Source: Aquamicrobium sp. LC103
GTDB taxonomy: Bacteria; Pseudomonadota; Alphaproteobacteria; Rhizobiales; Rhizobiaceae
Assembly: GCF_001014615.2 (NCBI RefSeq)
Contig: NZ_LBCQ02000002.1
Location: 124,001-188,000 of the forward strand
Length of the DNA: 64,000 nt
Reading direction: 5' to 3'
Shown here: positions 9,718-18,138 of the stretch, one piece after another
Layout of the letters: each line of letters starts with the position of its first letter
Position numbering within the stretch: position 1 is the stretch's first letter
Made by a program: the position numbers and the translations under genes
Notes under the pieces: generated by a model
Database searches by the model: none
What the model was told of the DNA's origin: nothing
What the model saw: the letters and a program-made list of their open reading frames with translations, nothing else

Positions 9718-11298
9718 TCAGGCGGTGAAATGCGTCGTGCCGAAATTGGCGTTGACGCCCGTGGACGAGGTCACGACATCTTTCAGCCGGTTATCGTAGA
9801 TCGTCGGGTACTTCTGCTCGCAGAGCCACAGCACCGGCATTTCCTCGACCAGTAGCTGCTGGACCTCGGTGTAGAGCTCCTGGCGCTTCGTCTGGTCGAG
9901 CTCGACGGCGGCCGCCTCGAAGAGCTCGTCCACCTTCGGGTTGGAATAGCCGGCGGTGTTGGAGAACATGACGCCCTTGCGGATGTTGGACGAAATGTAG
10001 GTGCGGGCCACGCCCAGCGCCGGGTCGCCGTTCTGGTAGAGCTGGTTGCCGCTGATGTCGAAGTCGCCGTTGCTGACGGCGGAGACCCAGCCCGCGAGAT
10101 CGTTGCTCTGCAGTTCGAGGTTGATGCCCGCAGCGCCGAAGGACTGGCGGACATATTCGGCAATGCGGGTCCAGACCTCGCCTGCCGGCACCATCGTGAA
10201 CTTCAGGTTGACGCGCACGCCGCCGGCACCAGGCTTCAGGCCCATCTCGTCCAACAGCGCGGTCGCCTTCTCCACCGAATGCTCGTAGGCCTTCACGTTC
10301 GCGTCGTAGAAGCGCATCGAGGACGAGATCGGCCCGGTTGCCGCATTGGCGAGGCCGAAGAAGATGCGGTCGCGCACGAAATCTCGGTCGATCAGATGCA
10401 TCAGCGCCTGGCGGAAACGCTTGTCGTCCATCGGGGGCCGGCGGCAGTTGAGCTCGATCCACACCATTGGCGAGAAATACTCGTAGCCCTCGGTCGTCAT
10501 CTCGAGATGCTCCAGCGTCGACAGGCGCTCGACGTCGAAGGGCTCGATATCCTGCCACTGCGCGAGCTGCGCCTCGCCCTGCTCGAGCGAGACGGCGCGG
10601 GAGGCGGCATCCGGGATGACGCGGTAGAATATCTCCCTCAGCCTCGGCTGGTCCGGGCGGTAGTAATCCTCGACCGCGGTCAGATGGATGTGCGAGCCCT
10701 TCACCCATTCCTTGAGGCGGAACGGGCCGGTGCCGATCGGCGGCAGCTCGGCGCCTTCCTTGCGGTAGTCCTTCCCTTCGAGCTGGTGGCGCGGCAGGAT
10801 CGGCGCCGACGCGGTCTCGAAGGCCATGATGAAGGCCGGGAACGGCGACTTCAGCTTGAAGACGACGGTGAAGTCGTCCGGCGCCTCGATGCTCTCGCAG
10901 CGATCGAACACGGCCCGGGCGCGAGGATGCGTTTCCGGCAGCAGCGACTTGCAGGAAAACAGGACGTCGGCCGAGGTGAAAGGCTGGCCGTCATGCCACT
11001 TGGCGTTCTGGACGAGCTTGAACGTATAGGTCAGACCGTCCTCGGAGATCTCCCAGGAATCGGCGAGCAGCGGCTGCGGGGTCAGGTCCCTCGCGTAGGA
11101 CAATAGGCCCTCGTACATCTTGCCGCCGACGACGCCGGTCGGCGTCTGCTGGTTGATTCCCAGGTTGAGAATCGGCGGCTCGGGCTGGATGATCGCGGTC
11201 AGCGTCTCTCCCGCCTCCTGGCCGATTGCCGACTGTCCCATGAATGCCGTCGAGCCGAGGGTGGCCGCCAGCATCATATTGAATTCCCGCCGATTCAT
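9718..11298 (-). CDS. ABC transporter substrate-binding protein, family 5 (peptide/opine type)
   Basis: A 526-residue periplasmic binding protein. The N-terminus (MNRREFNMMLAATLG) resembles a Tat signal. Family-5 features follow: YEGLLSYARDLTPQPLLADSW-like and the WHDGQPFTSADVLFS block near residues 100-115. Such proteins bind peptides, opines, some siderophores or sugars. It is the first gene of the Dpp-like operon, and 118 bases separate it from the hydrolase downstream. Confidence 0.92.
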   Translation of the reverse strand: MNRREFNMMLAATLGSTAFMGQSAIGQEAGETLTAIIQPEPPILNLGINQQTPTGVVGGKMYEGLLSYARDLTPQPLLADSWEISEDGLTYTFKLVQNAKWHDGQPFTSADVLFSCKSLLPETHPRARAVFDRCESIEAPDDFTVVFKLKSPFPAFIMAFETASAPILPRHQLEGKDYRKEGAELPPIGTGPFRLKEWVKGSHIHLTAVEDYYRPDQPRLREIFYRVIPDAASRAVSLEQGEAQLAQWQDIEPFDVERLSTLEHLEMTTEGYEYFSPMVWIELNCRRPPMDDKRFRQALMHLIDRDFVRDRIFFGLANAATGPISSSMRFYDANVKAYEHSVEKATALLDEMGLKPGAGGVRVNLKFTMVPAGEVWTRIAEYVRQSFGAAGINLELQSNDLAGWVSAVSNGDFDISGNQLYQNGDPALGVARTYISSNIRKGVMFSNTAGYSNPKVDELFEAAAVELDQTKRQELYTEVQQLLVEEMPVLWLCEQKYPTIYDNRLKDVVTSSTGVNANFGTTHFTA

Positions 11299-11377
11299 TT
11301 CATTTCTCCTTTTTCGATGGATGCCGACGGGATACGCGTGTCTGCCGCGTCCCGCCGCACTGCGGTTCCCCGACCGC

Positions 11378-12610
11378 TTATTTCTTGGTCACCAGTGAAC
11401 ACGTGGACTTTTCGAGCGGCTGGAAGGCCTTGTCCGCGTCGATCTTCGAGATCAGCTTGTAGTAGTCCCAGGGAGCCTTGGACTCGTCGGGCTTCTTGAC
11501 CTCGAACAGGTACATGTCGTGCACCATCCGGCCATCCTGCCGGATTGTGCCCTTGTAGAAGATGTCCTCGACGGGCATCTCGCGCATCTTGGCCATCACC
11601 GCCTCGGTCTCGTCGGTGCCGGCCGCCTCGACCGCTCGCAGGTAGTGCAGCACCGAGGAATAGGTGCCGGTCTGCAGCATGTTCGGCATGGCGCCCACCC
11701 TGTCGAAGAACTTCTTCGACCAGGCGCGGGTCTCGTCGTTCATGTCCCAGTAGGATGCCTCGGTGATGGTGAGGCCCTGCGCCTCCTGGAGACCGAGCCC
11801 GTGAACGTCGTTGATGAAGCCGGCGAGCGTCGCGAGCTTCAGGCCGGCCTGGGTAAGGCCGAACTGCGCCGCCTGCTTGATCGAGTTGATCGTGTCCGAC
11901 CCGGCATTGGCGAGCGCCACCACCTTCGCGCCCGAGGACTGCGCGCTGAGCAGGGCGGAGCCGAAGTCTGCCGTACCGACCGGAAGCCGCGTGTTGCCGA
12001 GCACCTTGCCGCCGTGCGCGGTCACGACGTCGCCGGTATCCTTCTCCAGGCTGTGGCCGAAAGCATAGTCGGCGGTGACGAAGTACCAACTGTCGAAGCC
12101 CGCGCCGACCAACGCCTGGCCGGTGCTGTGGGCGATGGCGTAGCTGTCATAGGCCCAGTGAACGACATAAGGACCGCACACTTCGTTGGTGATGCGAAGC
12201 GAGCCCGGCGAGCTCAGCGTGATGATCTTTTCCTTCTGCTTGGCGATCTCGAGCACGGCGAGCGCCGGCGACGAGGAGGCCACGTCGAGCACGGCATCGA
12301 GCTTGTCCTCGTCGAACCACTTGCGCGCGATGGTGGCGGCGATGTCCGGCTTGTTCTGGTGATCGGCCGAAAGCACCTCGATGGGCTTGCCGAGAACCTT
12401 GCCGCCGAATTCCTCGACGGCCATCTCGGCGGCCGTCACCGCGCCCTTGCCGGTGATGTCGGCATAGACGCCGGACATGTCCTCGATGAGGCCGATGCGC
12501 AGCACGTCGTCGCTGAGCTTGCCCGTCTGGGCCATCGCCGTCGTCGCCGCCAGGGCCGATACCGTGGCAGCCAGGAAACAGAGTTGCGCCAGTCTTCCCG
12601 TCTTGTTCAT
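11378..12610 (-). CDS. ABC transporter substrate-binding protein, Leu/Ile/Val type (periplasmic binding protein type 1)
   Basis: A 410-residue secreted binding protein. The signal peptide ends at TTAMAQ, and the mature part opens LSDDVLRIGLIEDMSGVYAD, typical of the LivK/HAAT group. The start MNKTGRLAQL was chosen for its ribosome site GGAGGAG; longer readings lack one. No matching LivHMGF permease or ATPase genes are in the window, so it is an orphan here and may share a transporter coded elsewhere. It lies downstream of the CoA-enzyme genes after a 241-base gap, so it may have its own promoter. Confidence 0.92.
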   Translation of the reverse strand: MNKTGRLAQLCFLAATVSALAATTAMAQTGKLSDDVLRIGLIEDMSGVYADITGKGAVTAAEMAVEEFGGKVLGKPIEVLSADHQNKPDIAATIARKWFDEDKLDAVLDVASSSPALAVLEIAKQKEKIITLSSPGSLRITNEVCGPYVVHWAYDSYAIAHSTGQALVGAGFDSWYFVTADYAFGHSLEKDTGDVVTAHGGKVLGNTRLPVGTADFGSALLSAQSSGAKVVALANAGSDTINSIKQAAQFGLTQAGLKLATLAGFINDVHGLGLQEAQGLTITEASYWDMNDETRAWSKKFFDRVGAMPNMLQTGTYSSVLHYLRAVEAAGTDETEAVMAKMREMPVEDIFYKGTIRQDGRMVHDMYLFEVKKPDESKAPWDYYKLISKIDADKAFQPLEKSTCSLVTKK

Positions 12611-12851
12611 TTGCTCCTCCCTCTTCCGTTCTGGACGAGCCCGCGTGGATGCGTGTCGCCGATCGGTATGCCGAGAGCTTAGGTAAGCGGTGCTCCAGCG
12701 TTCAATGTCGCGGACACACACCCGCCGGGACCAGCAATGTCTGTCTTCGACAAATCGCCATGTGAGTCCGGCGGTGCGAATGGTCCGGCATGACGACCGG
12801 GTTCGTCAGCCGGCGCAGGAACGAGCGCGCCCCAAACCGTCGCCGGAGTGG

Positions 12852-13637
12852 CTATCGCTTCGCGGCAGGGTCTTTCCCGTCCGCGCCCGCCGCCCGGTCG
12901 GCGAAAGCTTGGAGCCCGCGCTTGGCATCGGTGCTGGTGAAGGTGCGCTGGCCGAGCCTCGCCTCCTGCGCGAAAGCCTCCTCCAGCGGCAGATCCTGCA
13001 GCCTTAGCACGGCTTCCTTGATCGTCTGGATGGCGACCGGGCTGAGCGTCGCTATCTGGGCGGCGACGTCATGGGCCACGGCCTCGACCTTGTCGGGCGC
13101 GACGACCTGGTTGACCACGCCCTTCGCGCGCATTTCCTCGGGGCCGAAGCGGCGCGCCGAGAGCAGGATCTCCATTGCATGCGCATAGCCGATCTGGCGC
13201 ACAAGCCTGACCAGCGTGCCGCCGGCCGGCACGAAGCCGTGCGAAGGCTCGGGCAGTTGGAACACGGCATCGGTCGAGGCAATGCGGATGTCGGTGGCCA
13301 GCATGATCTCGAAACCGCCGCCGATGCACAGGCCGCGCACCGCGCAGACGATCGGCTTGAAGAAGTCGAGCCCCTTCAGATGCGCCGGGTCCCAGGCGCT
13401 GATGTCGAAGCGGTCGCTGGCAAGTGCCGGAATGGACTCCATCAGATCCGCGCCGACGCAGAAGGCCCGTTCACCGGCACCCGTCAGCACCACGGCCCGC
13501 ACGGAATCGTCGTCGCGAACCTCGACGAAGGCCTTGCCCAGGTCCTCGTACATCGCCAGGGAAAGCGCGTTCAGCTTCTCGGGGCGCGCAATGCGGATCG
13601 TCGCTACATGGCCGGAACGCTGCAGGTCGATGGACAT
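12852..13637 (-). CDS. Enoyl-CoA hydratase/isomerase family protein
   Basis: A 261-residue crotonase-fold protein. The oxyanion-hole segments are visible in CVGADLMES and RGLCIGGGFEIMLATDIRIA. An active-site glutamate is likely in FQLPEPSHGF. It starts one base after the CoA-transferase stop (TGAAATG), so the two are coupled. Members add water to 2-enoyl-CoAs or isomerise them. With the HMG-CoA lyase and reductase nearby, an unsaturated branched C6 acyl-CoA (3-methylglutaconyl- or anhydromevalonyl-CoA) is a sensible substrate, but this is inferred. Confidence 0.9.
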   Translation of the reverse strand: MSIDLQRSGHVATIRIARPEKLNALSLAMYEDLGKAFVEVRDDDSVRAVVLTGAGERAFCVGADLMESIPALASDRFDISAWDPAHLKGLDFFKPIVCAVRGLCIGGGFEIMLATDIRIASTDAVFQLPEPSHGFVPAGGTLVRLVRQIGYAHAMEILLSARRFGPEEMRAKGVVNQVVAPDKVEAVAHDVAAQIATLSPVAIQTIKEAVLRLQDLPLEEAFAQEARLGQRTFTSTDAKRGLQAFADRAAGADGKDPAAKR

Positions 13638-13638
13638 T

Positions 13639-14877
13639 TCAGATCACTCCCCGTTTCGCCAGGCCGGCGACGTCTTCCGCGGTCAGGCCCGCGAGCCGGG
13701 CGTAGACGTCCGCATTGTGCTCGCCCGGATCGGGTGCCTTGACATGGACATGGCTCGCCGCTTGGGAGAGCTTGATGGGAAGCCCGAACATGCGCACCAG
13801 CTTGCCCGCGACCGGCACGTTCACGATCATCTCGCGCGCGGCGATATGGGGATCCTCCACCACCTCGGCGATGGTCTTGATGGCGCTGAGCGGCACGCGG
13901 TCGCCTGCCATCTCCTCGAGCTCCGCCTTTGTGTACTTGCCGAACCAGCGCGCCAGGATCGGCTTCACCCGGCGTTCCGCCACCTGCGGATCGAAGCGCT
14001 TCTCCATCGTGTCGATCTCGGGATCGCTGGCGATCTCCGGTTCGCCGAACATCTCGCAGGTGATCTTCCAGAACTTGTCCGTGTAGCCGCCAAAGAAAAC
14101 ATAGCCGTCCTTGCAGGGGAACGAGCCGTAGGGACGCACGAAGGGGTGATCGTTGCCCAGCGGCGAGGCCACTTCGCCCTTCGTCGTGTAGCGGACGACG
14201 GCGTTCTCCGTCAGCGTCAGAACCGAGTCCTGCTGCGAAATGTCGACCACCTGGCCTTCGCCGTCGCGCTCGGCCTTGCGAAGCGCGGCGAGCGTGCCGA
14301 TCGCGGCGTAGAGCGACGCCGCGAGGTCGCCGATGATGGTGCCGACGCGCACCGGCGGCCGGTCTGCATAGCCGTTCATCGACCACAGGCCGCCGGCCGC
14401 CTGGCCGGTATTGTCGTAGGCTGGGCGCGAGGCGTTCGGTCCGGTTCGCCCGAAGCCGCTGATGCAGGTGTAGACGAGGCGCGGGTTTTCATGCCGGAGG
14501 ACATCGTATCCAAGGCCCAACTTGTCCATCGTGCCGGGCCTGAAGTTCTCCACCAGCACGTCCGCGCGGCGCACGAGCTTGCGCAGCAGCGCCTTGCCTT
14601 CGTCCGTTTTCATGTTGAGCGTTATGCCCAGCTTGTTGCGGTTGAACTGGGCGAAGAAGGCGCTGAACTCCTCGTCGTCGTTCGACACCATCGGCGGGAA
14701 GGCGCGGGCATAGTCCGGGTCGTCCGGGTGCTCGACCTTGATGACGGTCGCGCCGAGTTCGGCGAGCAGCATCGAGCAGAACGGCCCCGCCACCACGCGC
14801 GTGATGTCGAGCACGGTGACGCCGCTGAGCGGACCGGAGCCGTTGCCGGTCTCGGATCCTGCAGCTTGTTCTGTCAT
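13639..14877 (-). CDS. CaiB/BaiF (type III) CoA-transferase
   Basis: A 412-residue member of the type III CoA-transferase family. The N-terminal core has LSGVTVLDITRVVAGPFCSM, LGATVIKVEHP and NRNKLGITLN. The catalytic Asp is expected in VGTIIGDLAASLYA. These enzymes move CoA between carboxylic acids through an aspartyl-CoA intermediate, so they activate a substrate without ATP. The start MTEQ was chosen for GGAGGA upstream. It lies between the HMG-CoA lyase and hydratase genes, so it probably activates the acid that feeds this pathway. Confidence 0.92.
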   Translation of the reverse strand: MTEQAAGSETGNGSGPLSGVTVLDITRVVAGPFCSMLLAELGATVIKVEHPDDPDYARAFPPMVSNDDEEFSAFFAQFNRNKLGITLNMKTDEGKALLRKLVRRADVLVENFRPGTMDKLGLGYDVLRHENPRLVYTCISGFGRTGPNASRPAYDNTGQAAGGLWSMNGYADRPPVRVGTIIGDLAASLYAAIGTLAALRKAERDGEGQVVDISQQDSVLTLTENAVVRYTTKGEVASPLGNDHPFVRPYGSFPCKDGYVFFGGYTDKFWKITCEMFGEPEIASDPEIDTMEKRFDPQVAERRVKPILARWFGKYTKAELEEMAGDRVPLSAIKTIAEVVEDPHIAAREMIVNVPVAGKLVRMFGLPIKLSQAASHVHVKAPDPGEHNADVYARLAGLTAEDVAGLAKRGVI

Positions 14878-14962
14878 TCTGTTCCTCCTCGGAAATTTCT
14901 CGGTGATCGTCGCGACGCTGGCAATGTCCCTTCGCCATATCGCTTCGCATCGTGATGGTGGG

Positions 14963-15880
14963 TCAGGCACACAGGGCGCGGGACGCCGGATCAACGCCCA
15001 TCGACTGCGCCACTTTCGAGCCCGACGGCCTGCCGAGGGCCGTCGTGATGAAATGCCCCGCCGCGACGACCCGGTCGAGATCGACCCCGGTGCTTATCCC
15101 CATTCCGTGCAGCATGAAGAGAAGGTCTTCGGTCGAGACGTTTCCGGCCGCGCCCGGCGCGTAGGGGCAGCCGCCGAGCCCGGCGACGGCGCTGTCGACG
15201 ACCGAGATACCTTCCTCGAGGCAGGCGAGGATGTTGGCCAGCGCCTGGCCGCGCGTGTCGTGGAAATGGAGGGCCAGCATGGCGACGTCGATTTCGCCGG
15301 CGACCGCGCGTGCGACCTCCTGCGCCTGCCGGGGCGTGCCGATGCCGATCGTGTCGCCCAGCGAGATTTCGTAACAGCCGAGGTCCGCGAGCCTGCGCGA
15401 GACCGAAACGACGGAATCGACGGCGACCGCGCCTTCGTACGGGCAGCCGAGCACGCAGGAGACATACCCGCGCACAGCGACGTCCTTGGCCTTGGCCATA
15501 TCGATCACGGGGCGGAACCGCTCGATGCTGTCGGCGATCGAGCAGTTGATGTTCTTGTGCGAGAACGTCTCGGAAGCGGAGGCGAAAATGGCGACTTCCC
15601 TGACGCCGGCGGCGATCGCGGCCGTCATGCCCTGCTCGTTGGGCACCAGGACGGGGTAGCGGGTCGGTCCGTCCAGCGACAGATGCCTGACGACCTGGTG
15701 GGTGTCGGCCATCTGGGGGACACGCTTTGGCGACACGAAGCTGCCGACCTCGATCGCGGTGAGCCCGGCATTGACGAGGCGCGCGATCAGTTCGAGCTTC
15801 GTCGCGACGGATACAGCGACCTTCTCGTTCTGAAGGCCGTCCCGCGGCCCTACCTCCACGATACGCACGCTGTTTTGCAT
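14963..15880 (-). CDS. Hydroxymethylglutaryl-CoA lyase
   Basis: A 305-residue TIM-barrel lyase of the HMG-CoA lyase family (MvaB-like). The signature motifs are intact: VEVGPRDGLQNE at the N-terminus, the metal-binding HFHDTRGQALAN, and the reactive-cysteine loop GLGGCPYAPGAAGN. The enzyme splits HMG-CoA into acetyl-CoA and acetoacetate. MQNSVRI was chosen as start for the upstream GGGAG. It is the first gene of a leftward operon and faces the GAF/PucR regulator. The presence of a degradative HMG-CoA reductase nearby supports a true HMG-CoA substrate. Confidence 0.94.
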   Translation of the reverse strand: MQNSVRIVEVGPRDGLQNEKVAVSVATKLELIARLVNAGLTAIEVGSFVSPKRVPQMADTHQVVRHLSLDGPTRYPVLVPNEQGMTAAIAAGVREVAIFASASETFSHKNINCSIADSIERFRPVIDMAKAKDVAVRGYVSCVLGCPYEGAVAVDSVVSVSRRLADLGCYEISLGDTIGIGTPRQAQEVARAVAGEIDVAMLALHFHDTRGQALANILACLEEGISVVDSAVAGLGGCPYAPGAAGNVSTEDLLFMLHGMGISTGVDLDRVVAAGHFITTALGRPSGSKVAQSMGVDPASRALCA

Positions 15881-15942
15881 CTCACGGCTCCCTTTGAGGC
15901 GACACATAACCGGATGCTCGCCTCCTACAGATGTTAAATAGT

Positions 15943-15967
15943 CACATGAGTTGCGTGAACTTATGTG
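15943..15967. promoter_or_regulatory. Inverted repeat in the divergent lyase/regulator promoter
   Basis: Ten-base arms CACATGAGTT and AACTTATGTG match in reverse complement at 9 of 10 positions, with five bases between. The site lies 62 bases upstream of the lyase start and 90 bases upstream of the regulator's ATG at 16058. This is a fitting place for the neighbouring regulator or another dimeric factor to bind. The right arm covers a possible GTG start at 15965, which argues against that start. Confidence 0.55.
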
Positions 15968-16057
15968 CCATTAATACATTCTCGTAAGGACGCAACTGTG
16001 TCAGTCCGGCTAGGGCTACGTCAGAACGTGAAACAGGCCGCCAGTGTGGGAGAATGC

Positions 16058-18010
16058 ATGTCGCGCCAAGCCGACATCGTGCCGATCGGTCATCAGGCGA
16101 ACGGAAGCCTGGAGGTCGCGCTCTACTACCGGCGCCTGCTGGAGCTTCTCGACGGCATGGCGCCGCTTTCCAGCTTCGAGCAACTGGCCAATGCGGCAAA
16201 GGGCCTGGCGCGCGACGAGGTCGCCGCGGATTCCATGGGCGACGCGATGGCCACCGCGCTGCGGCTGCGCGAGAATTTCGAGCTGAAACGCAAGCGCGAG
16301 GTCGAGCTCTCGGCGCTCTACGAGACGGCGCGAGACCTGTCGGCGCTTCGCGACACCGACCAGATCCTGCAGGCGATCGTGCGGCGCGCCCGACAGCTTG
16401 TCGGCAGCGACATCGCCTATCTGTCGGCCGCGGATGAGGAACATGGCGACTTCTATGTGCGCGTGACCGAGGGCGTCATGTCCCAGGATTTCGGCCGCAT
16501 CCGCGTTCCACGCAACATCGGCGTCTGCGGAAGCGTGGCCCGCACACGCCGGCCCTTCTACTCGAACAACTACTCCGCCGACCGCAACTTCGATCACGAC
16601 ATGGGCATCGATCGGGCGATCAGCGGCGAGGGCATCGTCTCGATCCTCGGCATTCCCCTCGAGCTCGAAGCCTACGTCATGGGCGTGCTCTTCGTCGGCG
16701 ATCGTTACGTCCGGTCATACACGCCTCAGGAGATGGCGGTTCTTTCGTCGCTCGGCACTTTCGCCGCTCTCGCCATCGACAATGCAAGGCTGCTCGAAGA
16801 GGCGCAGCGCGCGCTTCTCCTGGCCAAGGACGCCAACTCGGCCTTGAGGGCCAAGGCTGACGACATCGAGCAGGCCGCGGTGGCGCACGAGCAGCTCACC
16901 GAGCTGATCGCCCGCGGCGGCACGCTCGACGATCTCGTCAACCGTGTCTCCAACCTCCTCAAGGGACAAGCCGGCGTCATCGACGAGAGCAGCACGCTCA
17001 TCTCCGGCAGCGTCCCCGATTCGCTGACCGATGACGAGCTCGCGAAGGCCATGCGGGAAAGCGACCGCCTGGGCCGCTCCGTCGCGCTGATGTCGGCGGA
17101 TGGCGGGACCACCCTGGTCGCGGCGGTCATCGGCGGCTCGGCGCGGTTGGGGGCGCTCGTCTTCACGCGCAGTCGGCCGCTTTCGCCGCCCGAAACCCGC
17201 ACGGTGGAGCGTAGCGCAATCGCGACCGGCATCGTGCTTTTGTCGCTCGATCGCATCGCCCAGATCGCTCACCGCAACGTCGCCGATACGGTCTCGGCGC
17301 TGTTGCGCGGGATCACCGATCCGTTTTCGCCAGAAAGCGCCCGGCGGCTGCCGCCGGGCATCAGCCTCTCGTGGCCGGTGACCGTGATCCTGGTGGAACT
17401 GCTGACCATTACCTCGGCGCAGGCTTCCTCGGCACTGCGCTCCACGCTTGCCGGCCGGGACACGATTTCAGCCGAGTTCAACGGCGACCTTGCCATCGTC
17501 ACGAATACGTCCGACCCCGAGCGGTTGGCGAAGCGCATATCGGAAAAGCTGGACGAAGCCTTCGGACAGCGGGTCACCATCGTGATTTCCGATCCGATCG
17601 CCAGCTTCGACAAGGTGCCGGGTGAATACGAGGGGCTGCGGCGATGCCTCAGCCTCATCCGCGGCCTCAACCAACAGGGCCGGGTGACCTTTGAACGGAG
17701 CCTTTCGATCTACGGGCTGTTGTTCCAGAACAAGGGCGAGGATGCGATCGCCTCGTTCCTGCGCGGTGCGATCGGTCCGCTCGTGGAGCAGGACGAGAAG
17801 CGCAAGAGCCAGCTCGCCATCACGCTCCTCACCTACCTGGATACCGGGCGCAGCGTCCAGAAAGCGGCCGAGATGCTTGGCATTCATGTCAACACGATGC
17901 GCCAGCGCCTGGACACGATCTCCCACATCAATCCGGATTGGAGCGATCCCTCCAAGACGCTGGAAGTCCATGTCGCGTTGCGCCTTCACGCTCTTGGGCG
18001 GGCGGTCTAG
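16058..18010 (+). CDS. GAF-domain transcriptional regulator with PucR/CdaR-type C-terminal HTH
   Basis: A 650-residue regulator. An N-terminal helical part leads into a GAF domain (about residues 80-240, with LRDTDQILQAIVRRARQLVG and GVCGSVARTRRPFYSNN). A central region follows, and then a C-terminal PucR-type helix-turn-helix (SVQKAAEMLGIHVNTMRQRL). GAF domains sense small molecules. The ATG at 16058 follows GGGAGA at good spacing; a GTG at 15965 in frame would add 31 residues. It is divergent to the lyase operon and 128 bases ahead of the HMG-CoA reductase gene, so it probably controls both. Confidence 0.88.
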   Translation: MSRQADIVPIGHQANGSLEVALYYRRLLELLDGMAPLSSFEQLANAAKGLARDEVAADSMGDAMATALRLRENFELKRKREVELSALYETARDLSALRDTDQILQAIVRRARQLVGSDIAYLSAADEEHGDFYVRVTEGVMSQDFGRIRVPRNIGVCGSVARTRRPFYSNNYSADRNFDHDMGIDRAISGEGIVSILGIPLELEAYVMGVLFVGDRYVRSYTPQEMAVLSSLGTFAALAIDNARLLEEAQRALLLAKDANSALRAKADDIEQAAVAHEQLTELIARGGTLDDLVNRVSNLLKGQAGVIDESSTLISGSVPDSLTDDELAKAMRESDRLGRSVALMSADGGTTLVAAVIGGSARLGALVFTRSRPLSPPETRTVERSAIATGIVLLSLDRIAQIAHRNVADTVSALLRGITDPFSPESARRLPPGISLSWPVTVILVELLTITSAQASSALRSTLAGRDTISAEFNGDLAIVTNTSDPERLAKRISEKLDEAFGQRVTIVISDPIASFDKVPGEYEGLRRCLSLIRGLNQQGRVTFERSLSIYGLLFQNKGEDAIASFLRGAIGPLVEQDEKRKSQLAITLLTYLDTGRSVQKAAEMLGIHVNTMRQRLDTISHINPDWSDPSKTLEVHVALRLHALGRAV

Positions 18011-18044
18011 CGAGCGGGCGCCATCCCGTGTGACGAAGCCACAG

Positions 18045-18072
18045 GCAGGCACCTTGAGGGTGTGATGCCTGC
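18045..18072. repeat. Inverted repeat upstream of the HMG-CoA reductase gene
   Basis: Arms GCAGGCA and TGCCTGC are separated by 14 bases that themselves contain CACC and GGTG. It lies between the regulator stop and the reductase start. It may be an operator for the reductase promoter or a hairpin ending the regulator transcript; there is no T tract after it. Confidence 0.4.
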
Positions 18073-18138
18073 ACATTGTCTTCAAGGCGCAGTGCCACCT
18101 AGTTTCCCGAAAAAGTGAACTGCAGGGAGACTCGCTTC

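Noticed and set aside
15965-16057. N-terminal extension of the GAF/PucR-type regulator from a GTG start
   Set aside because: The GTG lies inside the inverted repeat at 15943-15967 and lacks a ribosome site, whereas the ATG at 16058 has GGGAGA.
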